This document shows positions 20,672 to 33,530 of a stretch of DNA of 64,000 nucleotides, one piece after another. Origin of the DNA: Bartonella ancashensis. GTDB lineage: Bacteria; Pseudomonadota; Alphaproteobacteria; Rhizobiales; Rhizobiaceae. Position numbers and translations under genes: made by a program. Position 1 is the stretch's first letter. Every line of letters starts with the position of its first letter. Location: positions 1,202,001-1,266,000 of the forward strand of contig NZ_CP010401.1 of the NCBI RefSeq assembly GCF_001281405.1, written 5' to 3'. The notes beneath the pieces are model-generated. The model did no database searches. It worked only from the letters and a program-made list of their open reading frames with translations, and had not been told where the DNA came from.

Positions 20672-21985
20672 CTAGATCAACATTAATAATGGATTTTCAA
20701 TCATCCTTTTAAAAGTTTGAATAAGTTCCGCCGCCAATGCTCCGTCAACAGCACGATGATCAACAGAAAGCGTTACTGACATCACTGTTGCTACTGCCAA
20801 GATATCGTCCTTAACAATTGCACACCTCTCACCTGCACCAATCGCAAAAATTGTTGCATGTGGAGGATTAATAATGGCAGAAAAACTCTGAATACCGTAC
20901 ATTCCCATATTTGAAATTGCCGCTGTCCCTCCCTGATATTCTTCTGGCTTTAGCTTATTATCACGCGCACATGCAGCAAGACTCTTCATTTCATTAGAAA
21001 TAACTTGTAAAGGTTTTTCTTCCGCACAACGAACAATCGGTGTAATCAGCCCATTTGGAACAGAAACGGCAACAGCAATATCGCAATGTTTATGATAAAG
21101 CATTCCCTCTTCAAGCCACGATACATTAGCATCAGGAACATTTTTCAAGGATAATGCAACAGCCTTAATGACCATGTCATTAACAGATAATTTATAAGCA
21201 GGCTTTACACCCTCTTGTGTTTCAATCATCGGAGCAACGGCATTAAGTTCCGCACGCAATTTTAATAACGAATCAAGCTCACAATCCACACTTACGTAAA
21301 AATGAGGTACCATCTGTTTTGATTCGACCAAACGCTTGGCTATCGTCTTACGCATGCTGCTATGAGGTACGACGGTATATTCATCTTTTCTGAATAATTT
21401 CATTATCTGCCCATCAGAAATACTTGAAGCCATTGGCTGGCTGCTCCGCGGTGAGTAAGTAGTTTTTAAATCATCACCACTTAAAATCTTCTCCACATCA
21501 CGCTTGATAATTCGCCCATGAGGACCAGTTCCCGAAATACTTAATAAATCAAGACCAGCCTGAGCAGCTAATTTTCGTGCTAATGGGGATGCAAAAACAC
21601 GCAAATTACCTCTATCTCCTTGCAATAAAGTTTGAGATAGTTGTGTATTAGAAATAAGCTTTTCATTTTTCTCAGTATTTGACCTTTGTGTCGAAACACG
21701 AGATTCATCTTCTACAATTTTTGCTGCTTGAGCTGGATCCTCACCTTCCTCTGCTAGTATCATGATTAAAGCATTAACTTTAACTCCTTGTGTTCCAGCA
21801 GGAACGACAATCTTAGCAACAATTCCATCATCAATAGCCTCTACTTCCATTGTTGCTTTATCTGTCTCAATTTCAGCAATCACATCACCAGAATGAACCT
21901 TGTCTCCCTCTTTAACATTCCACTTTGATAAATTACCTTCTTCCATCGTGGGAGAAAGTGCAGGCATTGTAATCCTAATAGGCAT
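20672..21985 (-). CDS. pdhC: Dihydrolipoyl acetyltransferase (E2) of the PDH complex
   Basis: E2 is the core of the pyruvate dehydrogenase complex and transfers acetyl from lipoyl-Lys to CoA. A single lipoyl domain has modified Lys43 in ETDKATME. A peripheral-subunit-binding domain follows (FASPLARKLAAQAGLDLLSISGTG region, about 130-165). The catalytic domain ends with His410 and Asp414 in DHRAVDGAL. The 437-residue size fits one-lipoyl E2s. It follows pdhB by 14 bases in the pdhABC operon. The extra lipoyl domain on pdhB compensates for the single one here. Confidence 0.97.
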   Translation of the reverse strand: MPIRITMPALSPTMEEGNLSKWNVKEGDKVHSGDVIAEIETDKATMEVEAIDDGIVAKIVVPAGTQGVKVNALIMILAEEGEDPAQAAKIVEDESRVSTQRSNTEKNEKLISNTQLSQTLLQGDRGNLRVFASPLARKLAAQAGLDLLSISGTGPHGRIIKRDVEKILSGDDLKTTYSPRSSQPMASSISDGQIMKLFRKDEYTVVPHSSMRKTIAKRLVESKQMVPHFYVSVDCELDSLLKLRAELNAVAPMIETQEGVKPAYKLSVNDMVIKAVALSLKNVPDANVSWLEEGMLYHKHCDIAVAVSVPNGLITPIVRCAEEKPLQVISNEMKSLAACARDNKLKPEEYQGGTAAISNMGMYGIQSFSAIINPPHATIFAIGAGERCAIVKDDILAVATVMSVTLSVDHRAVDGALAAELIQTFKRMIENPLLMLI

Positions 21986-21999
21986 GATGTTTCCCTCCG

Positions 22000-23364
22000 T
22001 TATGCTTTATAAGTCACAGCCTTAACGGCCTCAACAATTTCAGGAATACTTGGTAGAGCCAATTTTTCAAGATTAGCAGCATAAGGCATGGGGACGTCTT
22101 TTCCAGCAATCGTTAAAACTGGAGCATCAAGATAATCAAAAGCTTGCTGCATAACACGCGTTGCTATCTCAGTTCCAACAGATGACTGAGGATAACCTTC
22201 CTCGATTGTTACCAACCGACCTGTCTTTTGAACTGATGTACAAATTGTTGGTAAATCCATAGGACGAATAGAACGTAAATCAATCAATTCAACATCGATA
22301 CCTAATTTCTCAATCTCAGGGAGAGCTTGAACAGCATAGTGCATTCCAATTCCACAAGCCACAACCGTTACATCTTTCCCTAATTTATGAATGCGTGCCT
22401 TACCAATAGGCAAAATAAAATCATCTATCTTTGGCACCTCAAATTGGTGACCATAAAGAATCTCATTTTCGAGGAAGACAACGGGATTGTCATCACGAAT
22501 AGCAGCTTTCAACAAACCTTTTGCATCTGCTGCACTATAAGGCATAACAACTTTTAAACCAGGAATATGACCATACCATGCAGCATAACACTGTGAATGC
22601 TGAGCACCAACGCGCGCAGCAGCACCATTAGGACCACGAAACACTATAGGTGCAGACATCTGCCCACCAGACATATAACGGGTTTTTGCAGCTGAATTTA
22701 TAATCTGATCAATTGCCTGCATAGAAAAATTAAACGTCATGAACTCAACAATAGGACGCAAACCAGCAAATGCAGCACCAACACCCAACCCCGCAAAGCC
22801 ATGCTCTGTAATTGGAGTATCGATAACACGGCGAGCACCAAATTCTTCCAGTAAACCCTGACTCACTTTGTAGGCACCTTGATATTCTGCTACCTCTTCA
22901 CCCATCAAAAATACCATATCATCACGACGCATTTCCTCTGCTATGGCTTGATTAAGAGCCTCACGCACTGTCATGGTAATCATCTCAGTACCTACAGGAA
23001 TATCAGGATCACTAGCAGCACAAAACACAGGAAGCATAGAAGTCTGTGAAACAAGAATTGAAGGCTCATTACATAATTTTTGAGAAACTTCCTCTATTTG
23101 CGCAATATCCCCAACAGTTTCTCCCTCTTCTAACAAAATAGCAATTGGAGTATTTACCTTCACCCCTTCAGTTCCTTCAGAAATCAAAATCCTACCTATA
23201 ACGCCTTCATCGACAGCTTCTATTTCCATAACAGCCTTGTCAGTTTCAATTTCAGCAACTACATCACCAGAACTAACTGAATCTCCTTCTTTTTTGAGCC
23301 ATTTAGATAATTTCCCTTCTTCCATCGTCGGTGAAAGCGCTGGCATTAAAATATTGATAGACAT
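22000..23364 (-). CDS. pdhB: Pyruvate dehydrogenase E1 beta with N-terminal lipoyl domain
   Basis: This subunit forms the decarboxylating E1 heterotetramer with PdhA. Residues 1-80 are a lipoyl domain with Lys43 in ETDKAVME, nearly the same sequence as the start of pdhC. After a linker, the transketolase-like part begins near 128 ([19 protein letters not shown]) and runs to the end with [31 protein letters not shown] and [11 protein letters not shown] lipoyl domain on E1 beta is a known alphaproteobacterial feature (for example Sinorhizobium). The 454-residue length agrees. It is 17 bases after pdhA and 14 before pdhC. Confidence 0.97.
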   Translation of the reverse strand: MSINILMPALSPTMEEGKLSKWLKKEGDSVSSGDVVAEIETDKAVMEIEAVDEGVIGRILISEGTEGVKVNTPIAILLEEGETVGDIAQIEEVSQKLCNEPSILVSQTSMLPVFCAASDPDIPVGTEMITMTVREALNQAIAEEMRRDDMVFLMGEEVAEYQGAYKVSQGLLEEFGARRVIDTPITEHGFAGLGVGAAFAGLRPIVEFMTFNFSMQAIDQIINSAAKTRYMSGGQMSAPIVFRGPNGAAARVGAQHSQCYAAWYGHIPGLKVVMPYSAADAKGLLKAAIRDDNPVVFLENEILYGHQFEVPKIDDFILPIGKARIHKLGKDVTVVACGIGMHYAVQALPEIEKLGIDVELIDLRSIRPMDLPTICTSVQKTGRLVTIEEGYPQSSVGTEIATRVMQQAFDYLDAPVLTIAGKDVPMPYAANLEKLALPSIPEIVEAVKAVTYKA

Positions 23365-23381
23365 ACCTACTCCCTTTCACT

Positions 23382-24434
23382 TTAAACAAAAATGTCAGTG
23401 TAAAGCTCAAAAGCTTCTGGTTCTTGATCGTTTTGAGCAAAATCCGCCGCATCAGCGACAACCGCACGGACTTTTTTATCAATGGATTTTAGATCATCCT
23501 CACTAGCCCAACCTTTTTTAATAATTCTACTTTTTACCTGGTCAATCGGATCATGTTCTGTCCTAATTTTATCTACCTCATCCTTTGAGCGATATTTTGC
23601 TGGATCGGACATAGAATGTCCACGATAGCGGTAAGTTTGAATATCCAGAATAATAGGTCCCTTACCAGAACGAGCCCAAGAAACTGCTTCATCAGCAGCT
23701 CCTTTAACTGCACAAACATCCATACCATCAACAGAAATTCCCAGTATCTCAAAAGGAAGCCCCCTACGAGAAAAATCTACCCCAACAGATGACCGAGAAA
23801 CTGATGTCCCCATAGCGTACTGGTTATTCTCAACAATGTAGACAGCAGGTAATTTCCACAATGCAGCCATATTGAAGCTTTCATAGACTTGTCCCTGATT
23901 CGCAGCACCATCACCAAAATAAATCAGCGCAACATTATCCTTACCAAGATACTGATTCGAAAAAGCTAGACCCGTGCCTATTGGTACCTGAGCACCAACA
24001 ATACCATGCCCCCCATAAAAATTCTTTTCTTTAGAAAACATATGCATAGAGCCCCCTTTCCCCTTAGAAAAACCATTTCTACGCCCTGTTAATTCTGCCA
24101 TAACTCCGCGTGGGCTCATACCGGCTGCTAACATATGGCCGTGATCACGATAGGATGTAATAATTTGATCACCCTCCTTTGCCGCCCTCAACGTACCCGT
24201 AACAACAGCCTCTTGCCCAACATAAAGATGGCAAAATCCACCAATGAGACCCATGCCATAGAGCTGACCCGCTTTTTCCTCAAAACGACGAATCAAAAGC
24301 ATTTCACGATAAACATCGAGATCTTCTTCTTTTGTAAATCGAGCTACCCGTGCCTCTGTGCACACGGCCCTAGTACTATCTAACGATGCAGATAGTTGAA
24401 CTGGTGCAGAGTTTTTTTTCACACGTTCTGCCAT
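23382..24434 (-). CDS. pdhA: Pyruvate dehydrogenase E1 alpha
   Basis: E1 alpha binds thiamine diphosphate and decarboxylates pyruvate. The TPP/Mg motif is GDGAANQGQVYESFNMAALWKLP followed by VENN. The phosphorylation-loop-like region reads YRYRGHSMSDPAKYR, and the substrate region has GHGIVGAQVPIGTGLA. The 350 residues match rhizobial PdhA. It is the first gene of pdhABC. The promoter should lie in the 800-base gap upstream, but I could not place it. Confidence 0.97.
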   Translation of the reverse strand: MAERVKKNSAPVQLSASLDSTRAVCTEARVARFTKEEDLDVYREMLLIRRFEEKAGQLYGMGLIGGFCHLYVGQEAVVTGTLRAAKEGDQIITSYRDHGHMLAAGMSPRGVMAELTGRRNGFSKGKGGSMHMFSKEKNFYGGHGIVGAQVPIGTGLAFSNQYLGKDNVALIYFGDGAANQGQVYESFNMAALWKLPAVYIVENNQYAMGTSVSRSSVGVDFSRRGLPFEILGISVDGMDVCAVKGAADEAVSWARSGKGPIILDIQTYRYRGHSMSDPAKYRSKDEVDKIRTEHDPIDQVKSRIIKKGWASEDDLKSIDKKVRAVVADAADFAQNDQEPEAFELYTDIFV

Positions 24435-25246
24435 ATCAAACTCCCTTCAACAATGCTTTGCAAATAACCTCTACGAACAAAAGTTACAAGCATTATAAAT
24501 TAGCTCAAAGCATATTATGAGAAGCTTCCTTAGAATATCTTTTCAATTTCACTAGCCCAAAAACAAAACCAGAGTAGCAAGTTCATTCAGTTTAAGAATG
24601 ATCTAAAATTCCTAAATAGCAACGAGCTATCATTCTACGGCAGGGGGTTACACTCCTTGCATTTCTTCAATGCAAACGAAACAATGATACTCAGCCAACC
24701 TGCAGGATCACGCTGATAAAGTCACTTCAATTTCCTATTACCAACCAGAATAGTAAAGTAAAGCCGACTTGCGGTTGTACTATGATGAAGCACAATGATC
24801 TCACAAGATGCTGCAATCCCGGTAGCCTAAAATGCTTCCCTTAGCACACAAAACTAACTGTAGAAAAAAGATACCCATTACCAACCAAAAAAGGAACTCC
24901 TCTTTAAGTTTTCTGATACCCTCTCAGTCGCTCTAACCACCCACAACAGAGCCAGAACAAGGGATAGATAAAAATTATCTATCCCCACACATTACCACAC
25001 TTTTCTTCTCTAAGGCATACCATTTTTGGAAAGGCAATCTGTAAAAAAGTTTTTCTATATAACTCCATTTTACAAAGAACCCATACCTTCCCTTTTTCAA
25101 GATTGTAATAAAGAAAGAGGAACCATTGCCATAAGAAAGAATTATAAACAACCATAGACATCCTTCGAGCACACAAAAAAACCTACACTCTTAACAAAAA
25201 TACTTTGGATTTAAGGATATTTCAGCCTTACCGGCCACTCCCATCA
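24435..25246. other. Long gene-free region between ftsB and pdhA
   Basis: This is 812 bases between two genes that are close neighbours in relatives. The 24640-24960 part looks less AT-rich than other gaps. It holds a hairpin TTGCATT/AATGCAA (24657-24675, loop of five) and two similar 10-mers (TTACCAACCA) near 24740 and 24880. Two overlapping minus-strand frames of 65 codons near 24975-25176 do not resemble any family I know. The region could be a decayed gene or an RNA gene. Confidence 0.45.
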
Positions 25247-25564
25247 TCACTGGGGAGAAACCAAAATTGTTAATTCATTCGGTTTGGAAAAATTCAAATT
25301 TTCTCGAACGTACTCGTCTAGCATATCCTTTTCGATGTGCCCATCATACAAAAGAGAAATGCGATTCTCAATAGATAGCCGCTCTGCCTCTATTTCCCGA
25401 AGCTTTTCCCTCAACTCAACTACACGCTCGTTAACGGCACCACGTGAATGAAGTCCGTATTCACCATGGTAAATATGATAACAGAAGTAACCTGCAACCA
25501 GAGCGGAAATAAATGGTAAAAAAAAACGTATCAAAGGAGACCTAGACTTCTGTTTTGTCCACAT
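25247..25564 (-). CDS. ftsB: Septum formation initiator FtsB/DivIC
   Basis: FtsB is a bitopic division protein that links FtsL and FtsQ at the septum. The 105 residues show a short cytoplasmic basic start (MWTKQKSRSPLIR), one membrane helix at about 13-31, and a periplasmic leucine-rich coiled coil (VVELREKLREIEAERLSIENRISLL). The C-terminal DMLDEYVRENLNFSKPNE block is typical of the DivIC family. Its place between eno and pdhA is conserved in rhizobia and supports the call. Confidence 0.88.
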   Translation of the reverse strand: MWTKQKSRSPLIRFFLPFISALVAGYFCYHIYHGEYGLHSRGAVNERVVELREKLREIEAERLSIENRISLLYDGHIEKDMLDEYVRENLNFSKPNELTILVSPQ

Positions 25565-25946
25565 AAAAATCTAACCCTCCCAACATATCAACACCTAAGT
25601 CTCCACCCCTAAGCCCGAAATTTCATCACAAAAGTCAAAACTTATACTATGAACCAGCACCAATTCCAATCACCTGGCCCACATACTTGAAAGGGCTCCA
25701 CGCAACTAAACCCTTAGCCGTCCAAATGGCAAAATACACCAGAAGCACTGCCCTCACGAGCTATCTCTGCAACACACAAGCCCCATACTTAACACGCCGA
25801 CACCGACTTGTATAAACCATCGCCACCCGTACAATCACACATAAAAAAATCAACAAAAATTTTAACATCATTACTGTAAGGAGTTCCATTTTAACAAAAA
25901 TATGACTCAACCCGAAAAAATAAGTATGGACTCTACTGCTAAATAA
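25565..25946. other. Intergenic stretch between eno and ftsB
   Basis: This is 382 bases with no supportable gene, hairpin of note or tRNA. It should contain the ftsB promoter. Confidence 0.5.
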
Positions 25947-27218
<1,272 letters not shown>

Positions 27219-27297
27219 CTAAATTTCTAAACATCACCAATCCCTTTAAACTGACAAAAAAACCTAACTCACTCACAACAAATAAAAACTCTACTTA

Positions 27298-28155
27298 CTA
27301 CACACTCAATTCATTTTTTTTGGCTAAACGGTCAAAATCCACCAAATTTTCAAGCAATTTTTGTAAGTGATCAATTTTTATCATATTGGGACCATCCGAG
27401 GGTGCATTATCTGGATCTTGATGTACTTCAAAAAAAACACCTGCGATACAAGTAGAAACAGCTGCACGCGCTAACACCTCAACAAATTTACGCTGCCCAC
27501 CAGACGAATCGCCATTTCCACCTGGTTCTTGAACAGAATGTGTTGCATCAAAAATAACAGGTGCACCAAATGAGCACATAATTGGCAATGAACGCATGTC
27601 AGAAACAAGACGATTATAACCAAACGAAGTCCCGCGCTCACATAACATTACGTTAAGATTACCACTCTGAATTACCTTTTTTAAGACATTTTCCATATCC
27701 CAAGGTGCTAAAAATTGACCTTTTTTAACATTGATAATGCACCCTGTCCTTGCCGCCGCTATGAGTAAATTCGTTTGACGACACAAAAAAGCTGGTATTT
27801 GTAAAATATCTACAACATCCGCAACAACCGCACATTGTTCTTCGGTATGCACATCGGTCAGTACAGGACAACCAAACTCTTTTTTAATATCATCAAAAAT
27901 AGTCATCGCTTTCTCAAGACCTATTCCCCGCGCTGCGTACAGGGACGTCCTGTTGGCTTTATCGTAACTTGATTTGTAAACGAAATTAATACCAATCTGA
28001 TCGGTAATTTCTTTGATACGACCTGCCATTTCAAAAGCATGATCTCGACTTTCCATCTGACAAGGCCCCAAAATAAAAGACAACGGAGCCTTATTCGAAA
28101 AGACAACATTTCCAACTTTGACAGAATAATTAGGTTTAAGCACTCTATCCCTCAT
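27298..28155 (-). CDS. kdsA: 3-deoxy-8-phosphooctulonate synthase (Kdo-8-P synthase)
   Basis: KdsA condenses PEP and arabinose-5-phosphate for the inner-core sugar Kdo of LPS. Blocks include FILGPCQMES, YKSSYDKANRTS, PVLTDVHTEEQ, DILQIPAFLCRQTNLL, KKGQFLAPWDM, RGTSFGYNRLVSDMRSLP, FDATHSVQEPGG and EVHQDPDNAPSDGPNM. The 285-residue size is right. It sits 21 bases after pyrG and ahead of eno, a conserved pyrG-kdsA-eno order in proteobacteria. Confidence 0.98.
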   Translation of the reverse strand: MRDRVLKPNYSVKVGNVVFSNKAPLSFILGPCQMESRDHAFEMAGRIKEITDQIGINFVYKSSYDKANRTSLYAARGIGLEKAMTIFDDIKKEFGCPVLTDVHTEEQCAVVADVVDILQIPAFLCRQTNLLIAAARTGCIINVKKGQFLAPWDMENVLKKVIQSGNLNVMLCERGTSFGYNRLVSDMRSLPIMCSFGAPVIFDATHSVQEPGGNGDSSGGQRKFVEVLARAAVSTCIAGVFFEVHQDPDNAPSDGPNMIKIDHLQKLLENLVDFDRLAKKNELSV

Positions 28156-28176
28156 AAAATAAACCGACCTAGCCAG

Positions 28177-29826
<1,650 letters not shown>

Positions 29827-29939
29827 TTATAACAATTTTTCCAGAAAAAAAACGCACAGCCCCTAACTTCACAGCATGAAAATAAAAAATCGCCCTATAA
29901 ACGTGAACTACCCGCCAAAAATCTAGCTAAACCTCACCT

Positions 29940-30368
29940 TCATTTGGTATTGTCAAGCGGAAGCGGAATTGGACTTTCAACAGCCGAATCAGATGACCCT
30001 GCTTTCTGTGAAGACGCACCGCCTAATTGCTCAAAAATCGAAGGACCAGTTTCCTCCTTAGATGAAGGAATATTCTCTATTTCACCCTTATTTGTTGAAT
30101 TCTTCTTTAAATCCATTGGAATACGATCAAGAATATCAGAGCCTGAGTTCGATATACTTCCAATAACAACAAGCGTAATAGATACGGCAAAAAAACAGGT
30201 TGCTAAAATAGCTGTTAAACGAGTCAATGCGCTCTTAGCACCACGTGTTCCCATAAACCCTGACCCACTGCTCACACCAAGACCACCGCCCTCGGATGGT
30301 TGAATCAAAACGACGCCTATCAGAGCAATAACAATTAGAAAATGTATAACAATCAGGACTGTTTGCAT
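29940..30368 (-). CDS. secG: SecG, protein translocase subunit
   Basis: SecG assists SecYE in export across the inner membrane. From ATG at 30366-30368 the product is 142 residues: membrane helix at about 1-20 (MQTVLIVIHFLIVIALIGVV), the SecG loop LIQPSEGGGLG, SGSGFMGTRGAKSALTRLTAILA, then a second helix (FFAVSITLVVIGS). The C-terminal tail is Ser/Glu/Pro-rich and low complexity. The frame stays open 31 codons further upstream, but that part is unconserved, and GAGGCAAAGTT precedes the chosen ATG. It lies between tpiA and pyrG, as in other alphaproteobacteria. Confidence 0.94.
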   Translation of the reverse strand: MQTVLIVIHFLIVIALIGVVLIQPSEGGGLGVSSGSGFMGTRGAKSALTRLTAILATCFFAVSITLVVIGSISNSGSDILDRIPMDLKKNSTNKGEIENIPSSKEETGPSIFEQLGGASSQKAGSSDSAVESPIPLPLDNTK

Positions 30369-30468
30369 AACTTTGCCTCTTACAACCATACGCAAATGGG
30401 ATACAAGTAGATCATTCACATGCAAATTGCAATCGTGCCTAACTACAAGCAGCAATTGCAATCTTCAT

Positions 30469-31233
30469 TCACAGCTTACGATAAACATCGCAAACAGACA
30501 AAAAGTCAAGTCCTCTTAAACTTGCACCACCAATCAAAGCACCATTTACGTGAGCAACACCTAAAATTTCACGCGCGTTGGATGATTTCACTGACCCACC
30601 ATAAAGTAACCGCATTGTGAGCCCATTTTCACCGAAACGGCAGCGCATTTTTTCACGGATAAAACCATGTACCTGCGCAATATCCGCCAAAGTAGGTATT
30701 TGACCTGTACCTATTGCCCATATAGGCTCATACGCGATGACAGTATTCCATGATGCAGCCCCATCTGGCACAGATTCCTCAAGTTGTCGCTCAAGAATAT
30801 CTAGCACTCTACCATCTTTACGTTCTTCTAACGTTTCACCAATACAGATTATGGTAACAAGACCAGCCCGCCATGCAGCCTTTACTTTAGCACAAACAAT
30901 TGAATCACTTTCACAATAAGCTACACGACGTTCTGAATGACCAAGAATAACGTGACTTGCTCCTGCTTCTTTAAGCATATGAGCCGAGATATCCCCCGTG
31001 TAAGGACCACTGTCACTAAAGTGGCAATCTTGTCCTCCTAAAAAAAGATTTTTGCCTTCCAATACACCGGAAGCACGAAATAAAAGCGTCCCTGGAACAC
31101 AAATAAGTACTTCAAATGAACAATCCGAATCAGAACACACACCAGAAGCGATAGTGCGCAACTCTTCAAGAGATTCTCCTGTCCCATTCATTTTCCAATT
31201 TCCAGCAAGTAAAGGTTGAATACTGGGAATCAT
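30469..31233 (-). CDS. tpiA: Triose-phosphate isomerase
   Basis: TpiA interconverts dihydroxyacetone phosphate and glyceraldehyde 3-phosphate. The catalytic residues are Asn12 and Lys14 (GNWKMNG), His99 (ILGHSERR) and Glu169 (AYEPIWAIGTG). The phosphate-binding end LLYGGSVKSSNA is present. The 254-residue size is normal. It is divergent from ppiD with 164 bases between them, and is followed by secG. Confidence 0.98.
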   Translation of the reverse strand: MIPSIQPLLAGNWKMNGTGESLEELRTIASGVCSDSDCSFEVLICVPGTLLFRASGVLEGKNLFLGGQDCHFSDSGPYTGDISAHMLKEAGASHVILGHSERRVAYCESDSIVCAKVKAAWRAGLVTIICIGETLEERKDGRVLDILERQLEESVPDGAASWNTVIAYEPIWAIGTGQIPTLADIAQVHGFIREKMRCRFGENGLTMRLLYGGSVKSSNAREILGVAHVNGALIGGASLRGLDFLSVCDVYRKL

Positions 31234-31397
31234 GTTTTTACCTCAATAACTATCTCGACAAAATTTTATCACTTTTCAAATAACAGACTGCAGAGTGGAA
31301 GGAAATCGTTAAGACTTGCATCCTGTGTGCTTTTGCTGTTAGTTTTAACGTTAGATTTTATCATTTTTTCGCAAAATTATGCTAGACACGGAACCGG

Positions 31398-33290
31398 ATG
31401 ATGCTTAACTCCATAAGAAACGCTGCAAGTCATTGGATTGCAAGAGTTTTTTTCACCATTTTACTTCTATGCTTTGTGTTCTTGTGGGGTGTACCGCAGT
31501 TATACACAACACACAAAGAGGATCTTATTTCTTCTGGAAAATCTACTATAACCATCGATTCTTACCGCCTTGCACTCTTTGATCAAGCACTCCGTATTGC
31601 ATCGGCCTCTCAGCTAGGACGAATGTTTTCACAAGATGAAATCCAACAATACAGAATTCCTGCTTTTGTCTTTGACCAGTTGCGACAAGATGTATTACTT
31701 GATGAACAAGCATATAGGATGAAGATTGGTCTTTCAAAAGATATGTTAGCCCACATTATTAGTGCTGATAATGTTTTTCAAAACGATGGAGTATTCGACG
31801 AAAGATTATTTTTTAATTACCTAAAACAGTCAAATGTTAACCAGAACAATCTTTTAGACTTTTATGCTCAGAAGGGAAAACGTAACCAACTTGTTGCGGC
31901 GTCCCTAGACGGAATGAAACTACCGGATATCCTTCATAAAGCTCTTTTCCTTCATAAAGAAGAAAAACGCGTTGCTGACTATTTCATTATCAGCGTAAAC
32001 AAAGACAAAAAAATTATCGATCCAGATCCAGAAACACTACAAAAATGGTTCGATGCTCGCAAAGATCATTTCCGTTCCCCAGAATATCGTACAGTTTCTT
32101 TGCTATCAATGTCTCCAAAGGAAGTTGTAAAACAGGAAAATATTTCAATAGATGAAATTAGGGATTATTACACCCAAAATGCTTCACGTTTTACAACGCC
32201 CGAAAAGCGAATCATTGAAGAATTGCGTTTCTCAACGCGCGAAGCTGCTGATGAAGCAGCTCAGAAAATAATCAAAGGTCTGAGTTTTGAAAATTTGGTC
32301 AAAGCTGAAAAAAAGACGCTTAAAGAGATAACAAAGGGACCTTTAGGAAAAAATGAATTTCCTGACTACTTAGCGTCCGAAATCTTTGAACTTAAACAAG
32401 GGCAGATTAGTCCTGTCATTAATAGCTTGCAAGGACCACTGATCATTCGCGTTATACGTATCATACCATCAGGTCCTGTCTCCTTTGAAAAAGTAAAAGA
32501 AGAGATTCTCCAAACACTCATTCAGAATCGTGCTACAACTGTTATACGCAACCAGTATGCGGCAGTTGAAGATTCTCGTTTCGAAGGCCTCTCTTTTGAA
32601 GAACTTTCTAATCAGTATAATTTGCCGCTTCGAAAAATAACTTTAGACAGAACAGGAAAAACAATTGAAGGAACGGTTGTTGCTGATTTACCTCAAAAAG
32701 AAACCTTATTGAAGGCTATCTATCAATCAACTGAAAATGCAGAGCTTGATCCTATCCCTCTTCACGGAGGAGGATATGTTTGGTACCAAGTGGACCAAAT
32801 TATCCCTTCTCGTAGCAGACCCCTTGCAGAGGTCAAGCAAGATGCCATTGCTCAATGGAAACATGAAGAAGCTCAGCGAATCCTTGATGAAAAAGCAAAC
32901 AATATTTTAAAGCAACTCACCGAAGGAAAAAAGTTTGATGCTCTTGCAGATCAGCTTGGTGTTAAAAAACAAACAACACAGGCTTTACGACGTCAAGATT
33001 CTCTAGACCTTTTTGGAAAAGAAGGAATTAAAGCATTATTTTCTGGTCCAAAAGGTCATTATGGTGCAGTAAAAAGTACCACTGAAGAAAGCCGCATTAT
33101 TTACAAGGTCATAACATTGACTGTACCTGAAAATGTAGAGGATCTCACTATATCACCTGACATTCGAGCGAGTATGGACATGATGATCAGAGAAGATCTA
33201 AAGCTAGGAATGCTACAATTTGCAAACAGTGAGCATCCTGTAAAAATTAATGGCCAAAACTATAATAGAATTTTCAATATTGCCCAATAA
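31398..33290 (+). CDS. ppiD: PpiD-like membrane-anchored peptidyl-prolyl isomerase
   Basis: A 630-residue periplasmic folding factor anchored by one N-terminal helix (about 14-34, VFFTILLLCFVFLWGVPQLY). An extended SurA_N/PpiD chaperone region follows, then a central parvulin-like domain around 250-360 (TTPEKRIIEELRFSTREAADEAAQKI ... FELKQGQISPVINSLQGPLIIRV) and a long C-terminal chaperone section. It interacts with proteins leaving SecYEG in other bacteria. The neighbours tpiA and secG are on the other strand. The start could be Met1 or Met2. A hairpin follows the stop codon. Confidence 0.92.
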   Translation: MMLNSIRNAASHWIARVFFTILLLCFVFLWGVPQLYTTHKEDLISSGKSTITIDSYRLALFDQALRIASASQLGRMFSQDEIQQYRIPAFVFDQLRQDVLLDEQAYRMKIGLSKDMLAHIISADNVFQNDGVFDERLFFNYLKQSNVNQNNLLDFYAQKGKRNQLVAASLDGMKLPDILHKALFLHKEEKRVADYFIISVNKDKKIIDPDPETLQKWFDARKDHFRSPEYRTVSLLSMSPKEVVKQENISIDEIRDYYTQNASRFTTPEKRIIEELRFSTREAADEAAQKIIKGLSFENLVKAEKKTLKEITKGPLGKNEFPDYLASEIFELKQGQISPVINSLQGPLIIRVIRIIPSGPVSFEKVKEEILQTLIQNRATTVIRNQYAAVEDSRFEGLSFEELSNQYNLPLRKITLDRTGKTIEGTVVADLPQKETLLKAIYQSTENAELDPIPLHGGGYVWYQVDQIIPSRSRPLAEVKQDAIAQWKHEEAQRILDEKANNILKQLTEGKKFDALADQLGVKKQTTQALRRQDSLDLFGKEGIKALFSGPKGHYGAVKSTTEESRIIYKVITLTVPENVEDLTISPDIRASMDMMIREDLKLGMLQFANSEHPVKINGQNYNRIFNIAQ

Positions 33291-33297
33291 AGTTTCT

Positions 33298-33316
33298 GCA
33301 TCATCTTAGATGATGC
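33298..33316 (+). terminator. Hairpin just after ppiD
   Basis: A perfect 8-bp stem GCATCATC/GATGATGC with a TTA loop lies 8 bases after the ppiD stop. It has no clear T-run on either strand, so it may be a transcript-stabilising hairpin rather than an intrinsic terminator. Confidence 0.5.
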
Positions 33317-33530
33317 GCTGCAAAATCTAATCGTCCTTCTTCGCTTAAGGTCATATTATTGCGTATATCTCTACGCAACTCACATAGCATGATTGGATTT
33401 TCAAGTAAAATTTTAATCTTTAAGATGAGGCAGGACTTTTACCATCTAATGAGTGAGGGAAAACACTACTGGACTAAATTTTCAGATGTTTTTTCTATGT
33501 TCTAACGAAAAAATTTTTGTAAAATTCCTG

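Noticed and set aside
24975..25176. Two overlapping 65-codon minus-strand frames
   Set aside because: They overlap each other in different frames and show no family features; kept only as part of the unexplained gap.
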